DNA of 8,247 nt from an uncultured Bacteroidota bacterium (GTDB taxonomy: Bacteria > Bacteroidota > Bacteroidia > Chitinophagales > Chitinophagaceae): positions 1-8,247 of the forward strand of contig CAIVHI010000161.1 of assembly GCA_903905685.1 (NCBI GenBank), given 5' to 3'. Position 1 is the first letter of the stretch, and each line of letters starts with the position of its first letter. Both the position numbers and the translations under genes were made by a program. The notes beneath the pieces are model-generated. The model had not been told where the DNA came from. It was given only the letters and a program-made list of their open reading frames with translations, and searched no databases. Below, piece by piece: positions 1 to 7,411 of the stretch.

Positions 1-782
1 CAAACGCCACCCGATATCGAGTCGGTTAAGGAAGCTGAGGTTCCCAAGCAGATAGTCGTTCCTCCCAATATCGCTCCTGCATGAGGTAGTGGGTTTACGG
101 TGACCGGGAACAACGCAAAGGTTGTACCGCAGCTATTGGTGTCGGTATAAGAAATGGTAGCGGTACCGGCGCCCGCAGCAGCCCATACTCCCGCACCGGT
201 TACTGTTGCAATAGCGGTATTGGAACTCATCCAAGTACCACCCGACACGGAATCGGAAAGTGTTGCCGAAGCACCAACGCACAACGCCGAGGTACCGGAA
301 ACGGCACTTACCGCCGGCGGCGCACTCACCGTTACGGGGAATGTTGCATAGGCAGTGCCGCAACTGTTGGTTGCGGCGTAGGAAATCACGGCAGTTCCGG
401 TTGCGCTTGGGGTTACAACACCTGTGCCGCTAACAGCCGCAACCGATGTATTGCTCGACGACCAAGTTCCTAACGTAACTGTATCGGTCAAGGTTGCGGC
501 GGTGCCCAAGCAGAGGCTGGTGGTTCCTGTAATGGTTCCCGCATTTGCCGCAGGCTTCACCACAATGGTTTTGGAAACCGTAGCCACGCCACAGGTGGTC
601 GACAATGTGTAGGATATGGAGGCCGTACCGGGGGATATTCCGGTAACTGCGCCGCCCGTAACGGATGCTATAGTAGACGCCCCGCTGGTCCAAGAACCGC
701 CACCGACGCTGTCGGAGAAGGTGACTGTTGAGCCCGCACAGACGGAATCGGCACCGGTAAGGGGAGCCACGCCAACGGGCGG
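1..782 (-). repeat. Tandem Ig-like (BIg2-type) protein repeats, about 230 bp per unit
   Basis: Three full units and a truncated fourth occur in phase inside the large minus-strand gene: 782-555, 554-321, 320-93 and 92-1. Each unit of 76-78 residues carries a Cys in a [VL]C[ALV]G context (C730, C806, C883, C960), a Trp after a Gly-rich turn (W746, W822, W899), a SISY/VISY/TISY strand and a second Cys followed by Gly (C779, C856, C933). Cys-to-Cys spacing is 49-50 residues within a unit and 27 between units. The units have diverged in sequence, so this is an established domain array and not a recent DNA duplication. A related single domain at residues 388-470 lacks the first Cys. The Cys pair could form one disulfide per domain; that is inference. 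Confidence 0.85.
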
Positions 783-2927
783 CATCACGGTAAGGCTCAC
801 CGGAACGCCCGCACCAACGTAGGCGCCATTGGTTACATAAACAGTGGCGTGGTAAACGGTAGTACCGGTAAACCCGACAAGGGTGCTCGGTATGGTATAA
901 GGAATGGAGCTGCCCAGAACGGTGGACGGTACATTGGTAAAGCCGGCGGCAAGTGCCGCACTATCCCAAACAATGGAATAGGCGGATGCAGAGCCTCCCA
1001 AAGATGTAATCGGTTGGGTGGTGGTGGTGCCGAGACAGCCCGAGGGAGCCGCGCCCAGGTTGATGATGGGGAGTACCTTGATATAAAAATCGACCACGCT
1101 GCCATAGCCGCTGCCGCATGGGTCGGAATAGAGGGAAGAGGAAGATTCGCCAATAGCTACGCGCATCACGGTGAAGCCGCCGCGTGCGGTAGCCGGTACC
1201 GTGAAGGTGCCGGCATAAGTGCCGCCGGTGCCGGCAATGGTTTGAGCTGTCAGCAACTCCTCAGTAGTCGAGTCTCCAAATACATAAGAACCATTCCAAT
1301 CGGTCCAAATCGATGAGTAATAGGTTGTGCTGTAGGTGGATGGATTGGCGACCGTATAGCTTATTGTGGCGCCTGGGGCTGTCGTGATGCCTATGGAGGC
1401 AACTTTGCTGCGGTATGCCGCAACTTGCGAGTAGCCGGAGATGTTGGAAAGGGCCCCTGTAGTGGTAAAGCCCACACCATCGCCGCTCGAAGTGGCCGAC
1501 GGCACACAATAGGGATATGGCAGCACCGTTACGGGATAAGGCGTTGACGATGCCGTGCAACCGTACCCATTGGTTTCTACATATTGAATGCCGACCGACC
1601 CTGCGGCAACCCCGGCCACTATTCCTAAAGAATCAACCGAAGCGACTGTAGCATCGCCCGATACCCAAGAGAACGTAACCCCTGAGGAGGAATCGGAAAG
1701 TACGATCGTTTCGCCCACAAAAACCGTATCGGGGCCCCAAGGGGTGGGGATGCCGGTGGGAAGCGGACGGATATGTATGGTTGACGGTGCCGATACGGCC
1801 GATAGTCCCGACGCAGTGCAAGTGGTTTGTACTTCAAAATAGGTGGTGCCGTAAAGTGTGGGTGTGAAATAATAGGCATTGGTGGCACCCGCAATCAGGG
1901 TATATGGCCCGGCTGCACTTGCTACGGAGCTGTACCATTGGTAGGTTAAGCCTGCTGCAACCGTGCCGCCCGTCAATGTAACGGTGGTGGAGCCGCTGTC
2001 GCAAAATGAAGTGTCTGCCGCAGTGGCCGTGCCCGATGCCGGTGTTCCCGTACAGGGTGTTGAGGGAAGCACAACAACATCGAAAGTATCGGAAACCGAG
2101 CATCCGAATGCATCGGTAACAGTATAGGCGTAGAGGCCGGAGTCGGCGGTAATCGTAGTTGATATCGTTGGGTTTTGAATAGTGGAAGTGAATGACGACG
2201 GGCCGCTCCAAGCATAGCCAAATGGCGCCACGCCCGCAGAAACGATTCCTCCCGTGAGCAACAGGCTGGTGCCTGCAACAACGGGTGCACTTGAGCTGGG
2301 TGCGCCTACCGTAAGGGCCGGGCCAAACTGGGCATTCAAGGCTGCACCTGAGTTGATGCTCCAAGTACCGCCCGTCGACGTGCCGCCCCAACCGCATAGG
2401 TAGAACGTGGCAGTCTGTCCCGCACACAAGGTGGCGGTGCCCAGAAATGATGGGGAGGGGCCGGCTTCCGAGGCATCGAATACGGTGGGTGCACCGGTGC
2501 CGACGGTATATAGCAGCCCGAAGGTGTTGGGTCCGGTGGTGCTGGCTTGCCCCGTAATGGACAGGCCCGTTATCTGCAATTCGGTAGAGCCGTCGTTGGT
2601 GACGGTGAAGGAGACATACTTGTTGTTGGCAAACGCAGTGGCGGCCGAGGTTGTGCCTGCTACAAACCAGTTCTTGGAGTTGTAGCGGTTGCTGCCCGCA
2701 TTGTAGAGCACTCCCGAACCACGGTTCCACTCAGAGATATTCACTGCCGCCGACCCCGGCGTTGTGCTTGCCGGAAGCGGCGAATAGTTGGACGGACCCG
2801 CCGCCGTAGTGGTGTTGGTGCCACCCCAGGTGAGCGGGCTGATAGACGTTTGGGCAGTGGCAGAAAGGCCTGCACCCACAAACAACAGGAATACCTGAAA
2901 CAGGCGCAATGAAAACTTGGACAACAT
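1..2927 (-). CDS. Giant secreted adhesin-like protein with GEVED and tandem Ig-like repeats (partial, C-terminus beyond left edge)
   Basis: The reading frame is open without a stop from an ATG at 2927-2925 to base 1 (975 codons plus two bases), so the 3' end lies outside the window. This is the only ATG after an in-frame TGA upstream. Residues 1-26 are a signal peptide (MLSKF..., hydrophobic core, ending ATAQ). Residues about 60-200 form a beta-rich domain of a type common at the N-terminus of Bacteroidota surface proteins (RGSG, NNKYVSFTV, TGPNTFGLLY). Then come a PKD/Ig-like domain (206-291), a second Ig-like domain (292-387, C292, YQWY), a BIg2-like domain (388-470), a GEVED-type domain (473-618: YC start, IWTDWNGSYVFGD, degenerate YGSVVDFYIKV end), a PKD-like domain (619-715) and Ig-like repeats from 716 on. 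Lysine is very rare, about seven in 975 residues. Family knowledge suggests T9SS export to the cell surface and a role in adhesion or matrix; the sorting domain itself is not visible. The gene is probably transcribed on its own, because a terminator lies upstream at 3091-3134. Confidence 0.9.
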   Translation of the reverse strand, partial: MLSKFSLRLFQVFLLFVGAGLSATAQTSISPLTWGGTNTTTAAGPSNYSPLPASTTPGSAAVNISEWNRGSGVLYNAGSNRYNSKNWFVAGTTSAATAFANNKYVSFTVTNDGSTELQITGLSITGQASTTGPNTFGLLYTVGTGAPTVFDASEAGPSPSFLGTATLCAGQTATFYLCGWGGTSTGGTWSINSGAALNAQFGPALTVGAPSSSAPVVAGTSLLLTGGIVSAGVAPFGYAWSGPSSFTSTIQNPTISTTITADSGLYAYTVTDAFGCSVSDTFDVVVLPSTPCTGTPASGTATAADTSFCDSGSTTVTLTGGTVAAGLTYQWYSSVASAAGPYTLIAGATNAYYFTPTLYGTTYFEVQTTCTASGLSAVSAPSTIHIRPLPTGIPTPWGPDTVFVGETIVLSDSSSGVTFSWVSGDATVASVDSLGIVAGVAAGSVGIQYVETNGYGCTASSTPYPVTVLPYPYCVPSATSSGDGVGFTTTGALSNISGYSQVAAYRSKVASIGITTAPGATISYTVANPSTYSTTYYSSIWTDWNGSYVFGDSTTEELLTAQTIAGTGGTYAGTFTVPATARGGFTVMRVAIGESSSSLYSDPCGSGYGSVVDFYIKVLPIINLGAAPSGCLGTTTTQPITSLGGSASAYSIVWDSAALAAGFTNVPSTVLGSSIPYTIPSTLVGFTGTTVYHATVYVTNGAYVGAGVPVSLTVMPPVGVAPLTGADSVCAGSTVTFSDSVGGGSWTSGASTIASVTGGAVTGISPGTASISYTLSTTCGVATVSKTIVVKPAANAGTITGTTSLCLGTAATLTDTVTLGTWSSSNTSVAAVSGTGVVTPSATGTAVISYAATNSCGTAYATFPVTVSAPPAVSAVSGTSALCVGASATLSDSVSGGTWMSSNTAIATVTGAGVWAAAGAGTATISYTDTNSCGTTFALFPVTVNPLPHAGAILGGTTICLGTSASLTDSISGGV

Positions 2928-2928
2928 G

Positions 2929-2981
2929 GCTATCGCAATTAGGAATCAACCGAAATACTCGGTCGCCAAAATTGCGATAGC
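2929..2981 (-). repeat. Perfect 12-bp inverted repeat in leader of the large surface-protein gene
   Basis: The arms GCTATCGCAATT (2929-2940) and AATTGCGATAGC (2970-2981) are exact reverse complements separated by 29 bases. A nested 5-bp pair, ACCGA (2949-2953) and TCGGT (2959-2963), sits inside. On the coding strand the 3' arm ends one base before the ATG at 2927. A transcript starting upstream would fold into a two-tier hairpin covering the whole ribosome landing zone. It may be a translational control structure or a protein-binding operator. It is not followed by a T-run, so it is not an ordinary terminator. Confidence 0.8.
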
Positions 2982-3007
2982 AGTGTAACCTGAATACGAA
3001 GCCGCCG

Positions 3008-3023
3008 TTATTATAAAAATAAG
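3008..3023 (-). promoter_or_regulatory. Possible promoter core (AT-rich) for the large surface-protein gene
   Basis: On the minus strand this 16-base AT block contains TATTTTTA, which matches seven of eight positions of the Bacteroidota -7 element TAnnTTTG when only fixed bases are penalised at the last position. It also contains TATAAT. No convincing TTG or TTGACA element lies at the proper distance upstream. The block stands between the upstream gene's terminator and the inverted repeat, which is where a promoter is needed. Support is weak. Confidence 0.28.
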
Positions 3024-3090
3024 TTTGCGTTAAACCTGCGCGCGGTTATGTTGCACAATTTGCCATATATGTCGGATGTTTCAGCCATCC

Positions 3091-3134
3091 AAAAAAGCAG
3101 AATGGGTTGCGCCAAGCCTTGGCACAACCCATTC
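3091..3134 (-). terminator. Rho-independent terminator of the Asp-box propeller gene
   Basis: Reading the minus strand, a near-perfect 35-base inverted repeat (arms 3134-3118 and 3116-3100, with a single G-U pair) is followed by TGCTTTTTT at 3099-3091. It begins 18 bases past the TAA stop of the propeller gene. The long stem with a short loop and the T-run are textbook intrinsic-terminator features. It works for minus-strand transcription only; no T-run follows on the plus strand. It separates the propeller gene from the large surface-protein gene transcribed in the same direction. Confidence 0.9.
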
Positions 3135-3152
3135 GCGTATCGTCAAATTGGC

Positions 3153-5834
3153 TTATTGTTTTACGACCACCATTTTTTCCTTGGCGGCAATGGCGCCGTT
3201 TACGGCTACTTCAACAATGTAGGTGCCCATGGGCAGATTGCCGAGGGTCAAGGAAATCGGCGCTCCGGTATTTTGTACATTCGATTGTTGCCATGCCATG
3301 CGACCGGCAATGTCCACTACGCGGATGTCCACATTCTTGTCCGCAATGTTGTTCAGTGCAATGGTGAACGTGCCGTTGTTGGGATTAGGTGCCACCTTCA
3401 CGGAATGGGTGGTGAACGGAACGGTTGAAACCTCGGTAGGCAAAAGGGCTTTCCAGAGGCTTCGGCCATAAGTCGCAGCCCAAAGTACCCCGGCTCCATA
3501 GTCGAATTCCAAGTCGGTAACCCGAACTGCCGGCATCCCTGCCGAGTTCATGACCCAAGATGTCATGGTGCTGTCGCGGTAGAAAACACCGATATCGGTA
3601 CCTGCATACATTTCGCGGGTAATCTTGTTCATAGCCAAGCAATGTACGGGGACATCAGGGAGGCCGGCGTCGAATGTCTGCCAGCCCGAAGTGGGGTTGT
3701 ATTGCGCAACGTGGTTGGCGCCGTAGCCCGCAAACGAAACCCAAAACTGGTTTTGGTTCCTGGGGTCCACTTTGAGGTCGGTGATGTATTTGGAAGAATA
3801 AGGTACGGTGATGGAGCTCCAAGAGCCGCCCATGTTGTGCGTGACGTGCACCGGCGTTCCGGAGCCGTCTTCGGTAGCATAGACCGTATTGGAGTCTGCT
3901 TCAGACGGTACGACTTTTTCAAGATTGTTGCCGCCCGAACTGAGTGCCGGCGAAATGGCGTTCCAAGAGTTGCCTTGGTCGCAAGAGCGGTATACCATTT
4001 GGTAGCCGGTGAGCACGCAGGTGTGGCAAGACGGTTCGAGCACATAGGGGGTTACCCATGCACCGGTACCTTCCACAGATCCGGGGATATTGGCCGAAAT
4101 GTCAACCGCCGTAAGGTCGGGTTGAGCGGCCGTTGGGTTGATGATGTCCAGGAAGCCGCCATCAGACGATGTATAGGCAACGGTGCTGTCCACAAAATCC
4201 AGTTGGCAGGCCATGCCGTCGCCGCCATCGGCTTCTTCAAACAATCCCGGACGAACGAGTTTGGACCCTACGTCTTGTGCGCCTGCCACAACGAAGTTGG
4301 CCACGCTACTCGCTGCAACCGAATAGAACTCGGTGATGCCCAAGCCATTGGTCAGGTTTTGCCAAGTGCCTGTTGCTGTAGGTGTATATGAACTATAGAT
4401 ACCGCCATCGTTGGTCTCGAAAAACCGGGTAGGGCAAAGCGGATTGTAGCCCATAAAATGTTTGTCGGCATGCACCACAATGACGCCACCCGCCATACCG
4501 GTCCACTGGTTCATGATATTCCAAGTGCCACCTCCATTGGTTGAAGTCCAGCCATTCACGCCACCAATAAAGACCCGATTGGAATCCAATGGGCTGATGG
4601 CTATCGGCAAATCATACCAGCCTTGTCCGCCACAGTCCGATGCGTCGGCATTCCAACCCAAGAGGTCATGGTTGCCGGTGCAGCTTCCGGTATATAATTC
4701 GGTAAAGGAACCGCCCTTGTTGCTCGATTTGTAAATGCCGCTCAAGCCTTCAGGATTGGAGCCGGTAACGTTCGAGGTCAACAGCATCACCACATTGGGT
4801 GCAGCCACAGTAACGGCAACCGATACACGGTCTACCGAGGAAAGCGAGGTTGTTGCGGTCCAAGTCATGCCTCCGTCTGTAGATCGGTAGAATTGGGCCG
4901 ATGTGGAGGTTGATGACAATGTTCCGGCATAAACTGTTGCAGTGTCCGACGGACGGTACACAAGCTGTGTGAAGTTGCCGGCATTCGCGAGTGTCCATGT
5001 GGCACCACCATCGAAAGAACGGTATACGCCCGCCGTGGTTCCCAAAATCAAGGAGTTCGTATCCAACGGATTCACCAAGATGGAATTGGCGATGTTCATC
5101 AGCGAGTCGGCCCAAGTCATACCGGTGGTCATCCAAGTGGCACCTCCATCATAAGATTTGAGCAAACCCATCCCGAAATAATCTTGGCCATCGCGGTCGC
5201 CTGAGCACATATAGACCGTATTGGCGTTGAGTGGATTGTATTTCAAGTCGCTCACACTCAAATCGGGAAGTTGGTCGGTAAGGCAGGTCCAGGAAAGGCC
5301 GTTGTTCGTGGTCTTCCAGGCACCGCCGCCGGGCGAGCCCACCAGGAAAGTGTTGGAGTCGGTGGGGTGGAATGCCACCACACTCAATCGCCCTACTCCT
5401 GAACCTGCACCGTCGGCAATGAATGCTCCCGAGGAATCGGGACCTTGGAACGTCCAAGTGAGCGGCGATGACGACGTGGTTCGTTGCGTAGACCGGCCCG
5501 AGTTGGCTTGCCTATACTTCATGTACTCGGCATATGTTTTGGCGGGCGACACCAAGTAGCCCTTACTGTCGGTATGGCGCTCCCAATACCACACCCATTT
5601 ATTGAAACGGTAATCGATATCTTTCTCGCCCTTAACGGCTTTCATGACGTCCCAAGCACCTTTCACATCCACTTTGTCGTTGTCGTTGTGGAGGGCAAAG
5701 TGGTCGCTGTTCTTGTAGTCGGCAATGACGTCCAACAGTTTGACGGCCCTATTGGTTTCCTTAACCACAGGCTGCGCAACTACTGCGGCAGACGCGAAGG
5801 AACAGGCACCTAAGAATAGAAAAAGTCTCTTCAT
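3153..5834 (-). CDS. Asp-box (BNR/sortilin-like) beta-propeller protein with T9SS type A sorting domain
   Basis: A complete 893-residue secreted protein. Residues 1-21 are a signal peptide (MKRLFLFLG..., ending AQ). Residues about 22-120 form a charged, Trp-rich N-terminal region (KWVWYWERH). The body, about 125-800, is built of Asp-box blades. S/T-x-D/N-x-G-x-T/S-W hairpins are seen near 174, 226, 272, 317, 430 and 616, with weaker forms near 369, 473, 555 and 665. The number suggests two propellers or one large one, as in the VPS10/sortilin-like and BNR-repeat families. Motifs GSPGGGAWKTTNNG, HADKH and GAQDVGSK match a Bacteroidota subfamily annotated only as T9SS or glycosyl-hydrolase-like; no catalytic residues can be assigned. 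Residues 810-893 are a type A sorting domain (VAPNPNNGTF, VDIAGR, LPMGTYIVEV, final KMVVVKQ), so the product should cross the outer membrane by T9SS and be anchored or released there. The start is fixed by the signal peptide. A promoter and palindrome lie upstream and a terminator follows. Confidence 0.96.
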   Translation of the reverse strand: MKRLFLFLGACSFASAAVVAQPVVKETNRAVKLLDVIADYKNSDHFALHNDNDKVDVKGAWDVMKAVKGEKDIDYRFNKWVWYWERHTDSKGYLVSPAKTYAEYMKYRQANSGRSTQRTTSSSPLTWTFQGPDSSGAFIADGAGSGVGRLSVVAFHPTDSNTFLVGSPGGGAWKTTNNGLSWTCLTDQLPDLSVSDLKYNPLNANTVYMCSGDRDGQDYFGMGLLKSYDGGATWMTTGMTWADSLMNIANSILVNPLDTNSLILGTTAGVYRSFDGGATWTLANAGNFTQLVYRPSDTATVYAGTLSSTSTSAQFYRSTDGGMTWTATTSLSSVDRVSVAVTVAAPNVVMLLTSNVTGSNPEGLSGIYKSSNKGGSFTELYTGSCTGNHDLLGWNADASDCGGQGWYDLPIAISPLDSNRVFIGGVNGWTSTNGGGTWNIMNQWTGMAGGVIVVHADKHFMGYNPLCPTRFFETNDGGIYSSYTPTATGTWQNLTNGLGITEFYSVAASSVANFVVAGAQDVGSKLVRPGLFEEADGGDGMACQLDFVDSTVAYTSSDGGFLDIINPTAAQPDLTAVDISANIPGSVEGTGAWVTPYVLEPSCHTCVLTGYQMVYRSCDQGNSWNAISPALSSGGNNLEKVVPSEADSNTVYATEDGSGTPVHVTHNMGGSWSSITVPYSSKYITDLKVDPRNQNQFWVSFAGYGANHVAQYNPTSGWQTFDAGLPDVPVHCLAMNKITREMYAGTDIGVFYRDSTMTSWVMNSAGMPAVRVTDLEFDYGAGVLWAATYGRSLWKALLPTEVSTVPFTTHSVKVAPNPNNGTFTIALNNIADKNVDIRVVDIAGRMAWQQSNVQNTGAPISLTLGNLPMGTYIVEVAVNGAIAAKEKMVVVKQ

Positions 5835-5858
5835 CTTCTGAATATTTTTTGACGCGTT

Positions 5859-5871
5859 TTATGCGGCATAA
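5859..5871 (-). promoter_or_regulatory. 13-bp perfect palindrome in propeller-gene leader, possible operator
   Basis: TTATGC-G-GCATAA on the plus strand is a perfect 6+1+6 palindrome. It begins ten bases downstream of the predicted -7 element of the propeller gene and ends 24 bases before its start codon, so it should lie at or just after the transcription start. That is a typical site for a repressor dimer. A hairpin role is unlikely because the centre leaves almost no loop. I saw no second copy near the other genes. Confidence 0.4.
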
Positions 5872-5881
5872 TAGCCTAAAG

Positions 5882-5914
5882 CAAAGCTAATCAATTGCGG
5901 AAAAATTGCAAAAA
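5882..5914 (-). promoter_or_regulatory. Bacteroidota-type promoter for the Asp-box propeller gene
   Basis: On the minus strand TAGCTTTG (5889-5882) matches the -7 consensus TAnnTTTG at every fixed position. TTTTTG, ending at 5909, lies exactly 19 bases upstream and fits the -33 TTTG element. Initiation should fall near 5875, giving a leader of about 40 bases before the ATG at 5834. The leader is A-rich close to the start codon (CAAAAAATATTCAGAAG), as is common in this phylum, which lacks strong Shine-Dalgarno use. Confidence 0.65.
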
Positions 5915-6089
5915 GTTTTAAGATTTGGGGCGCCGGTTGAGGCTGGAACACCGATGGCTGTGGCAATCGACGAGCCTACTCATCCCTTTCGGCAGGTTGG
6001 TTTTCTAAATCATCTAAGTCTTTGTAGATTAGCGCTCCACTAACCAATGGGCGGCCAATATGGTTATCAACCTTCAACAAAGCGGTTCC

Positions 6090-7388
6090 ATGTTCCGACC
6101 GTTGCGAGTCCCGATTTGTTGTATTGCGGCAATAATCGCCTTGCCCCTCATCCACAACTCGGCATACGCACAGGGTAAGAGGAAGCCCGGGTATTTGGTA
6201 ACCAACGGCAACGACACGCTACGCGGACGAATTGCCTATATCGAGAAAACCAAGTGTCCGAAACGGGTGGAATTCATAGCCCAACACGACCGCGTGAAAC
6301 ATACTTACCGCCCGGGCGAGATCAAGATGTTTGAGGTAGATGGGCCGAATCAGAAATTCTACTTCAAGACCGCGAAAGCCCGATTGGACCTATCGGTGGA
6401 AACCGCCGACTTCGCCACGCAACATCAGGAGCCGGAGCTGAAGGAACGCCTGTTTTTCGCACAACTTCTGGCCGATGGTCCCAGGGCACTCTACTTCTAC
6501 CAAGACACCAACGTCTTGAAAAAACACTACCTCATAGAATTTCCAAAGGACACTTTTGTCGATTTGGCCCACAAGTTGTACTATGACTCGTTCGAAGTGT
6601 ATGGCAACCGCTATCGGTCTTACGACTACTCACACCTCTATAAACGGCAACTTGCCCGGATTTTTGCTGCCTGCAATGGGAAGCCCGATACCAATGATTT
6701 GCAATACTCAGCAAAAACCTTGATACCCTATGTGAGGAGGATGAACACCGACTGCGGAGGGGCAAGCGGAAGCGAATACTCCTATAAAGCCGACCGCACC
6801 CTCTTGCAATGGGGTGTGGAGGCCGGTGCGGCCAACACCGCTTTCGCGGAAAACGGCGACCCACAAGGCACCTTCGGTACCAAGTTTCAAAGTTATTCGG
6901 GTGCCGAATTGGGCCTTTATGCAGGCTTCGTTGCGCCCAATACCGAGAAAAGGGGATGGGCGGAACTGGAGCTGCTGTATGACTCCTACCATACATCAAG
7001 CGAGAAAATCGCCAACTTCCTTGGCGACCGGAGGTCTTATGCCGATATGGCCTACCTCCGCAGCCAAATTTCGTTTCGGTACATCTATCCTTATCTCAAG
7101 GTGAAGCCCTACTTGCTGGCCGGATTCAGCTTCGGGTTTGCCACGAGAATGCACGTCTACAGCCAAATTGAAAGCAATTGGATCAATCCCAACACACAAC
7201 AAATTGCGGTGCCGGCCCGCAATTTGGAAATGGGCTACTACCTGGGTTGCGGTGCCATGTTGCACCAATTCGCACTGGAACTGAGGTACGTTAAGGCCAA
7301 CGGCTTTCTCGGCACTCAAGCCTTCGGCATCAATACCGATAAAGTTATGGTGCTTTTAAGGTACAACATCAATAAAAGTGCCTACTGA
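6090..7388 (+). CDS. Outer-membrane beta-barrel family protein with N-terminal GYxVTxxxDTLxGxI domain
   Basis: A complete protein of 432 residues from the ATG at 6090; an in-frame ATG at 6060 would add ten residues. I chose 6090 because it gives a compact signal peptide (MFRPLRVPICC..., ending AYAQ at residue 28) and has an A-rich stretch before it. After the signal, GYLVTNGNDTLRGRI (34-48) opens a beta-rich module of about 180 residues seen at the N-terminus of many Bacteroidota envelope proteins. It continues through ALYFYQDTN and YKRQLARIF and ends in a family-like Cys pair (C195, C222). From about residue 240 onward, alternating polar/aromatic strands (LLQWGVEAGA, GAELGLYAGF, KPYLLAGFSFGF, FALELRYVKANG, KVMVLLRYNI) fit an outer-membrane beta-barrel of about eight strands. 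The final residues are NKSAY, so the terminal aromatic is present. The function is unknown. It is divergent from the propeller gene, with no shared regulatory site proven. Confidence 0.9.
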   Translation: MFRPLRVPICCIAAIIALPLIHNSAYAQGKRKPGYLVTNGNDTLRGRIAYIEKTKCPKRVEFIAQHDRVKHTYRPGEIKMFEVDGPNQKFYFKTAKARLDLSVETADFATQHQEPELKERLFFAQLLADGPRALYFYQDTNVLKKHYLIEFPKDTFVDLAHKLYYDSFEVYGNRYRSYDYSHLYKRQLARIFAACNGKPDTNDLQYSAKTLIPYVRRMNTDCGGASGSEYSYKADRTLLQWGVEAGAANTAFAENGDPQGTFGTKFQSYSGAELGLYAGFVAPNTEKRGWAELELLYDSYHTSSEKIANFLGDRRSYADMAYLRSQISFRYIYPYLKVKPYLLAGFSFGFATRMHVYSQIESNWINPNTQQIAVPARNLEMGYYLGCGAMLHQFALELRYVKANGFLGTQAFGINTDKVMVLLRYNINKSAY

Positions 7389-7411
7389 TGCTGCAAGTCT
7401 TCGGCATTTTT

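Noticed and set aside
1..782. CRISPR-like or DNA tandem repeat
   Set aside because: The periodicity is at the protein level with diverged codons, in an open frame. No identical short direct repeats with unique spacers are present.
849..1316. Plus-strand open frame of 155 codons
   Set aside because: It is antisense to the GEVED region and low in complexity (Gly/Arg/Ala), with no homology features.
1834..2730. Open minus-strand frame of 298 codons
   Set aside because: It is out of frame with the signal-peptide-bearing large gene. Its translation is rich in Arg, Cys and His with no domain logic, which is typical of a shadow frame in a repetitive Ser/Thr/Gly gene.
2929..2981. Invertible promoter or mobile-element ends formed by the 12-bp inverted repeat
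   Set aside because: Only 29 bases lie between the arms, too little for an invertible promoter or element. There is no target duplication and no recombinase gene in the window.
3642..4391. Plus-strand open frame of 249 codons antisense to the propeller gene
   Set aside because: The composition is Arg/Gly/Val-rich with no signal, fold or promoter, while the opposite strand carries clear Asp-box repeats. It is a shadow.
6005..6032. Imperfect inverted repeat (ATCTA/TAGAT) upstream of the beta-barrel gene
   Set aside because: The arms are only five bases in an AT-rich stretch, with no extension or nearby promoter consensus. It is expected by chance.
6532..6999. Minus-strand open frame of 155 codons antisense to the beta-barrel gene
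   Set aside because: It is Arg/Ser/Pro-rich and lacks any recognisable motif. The plus strand has a coherent signal peptide and barrel.
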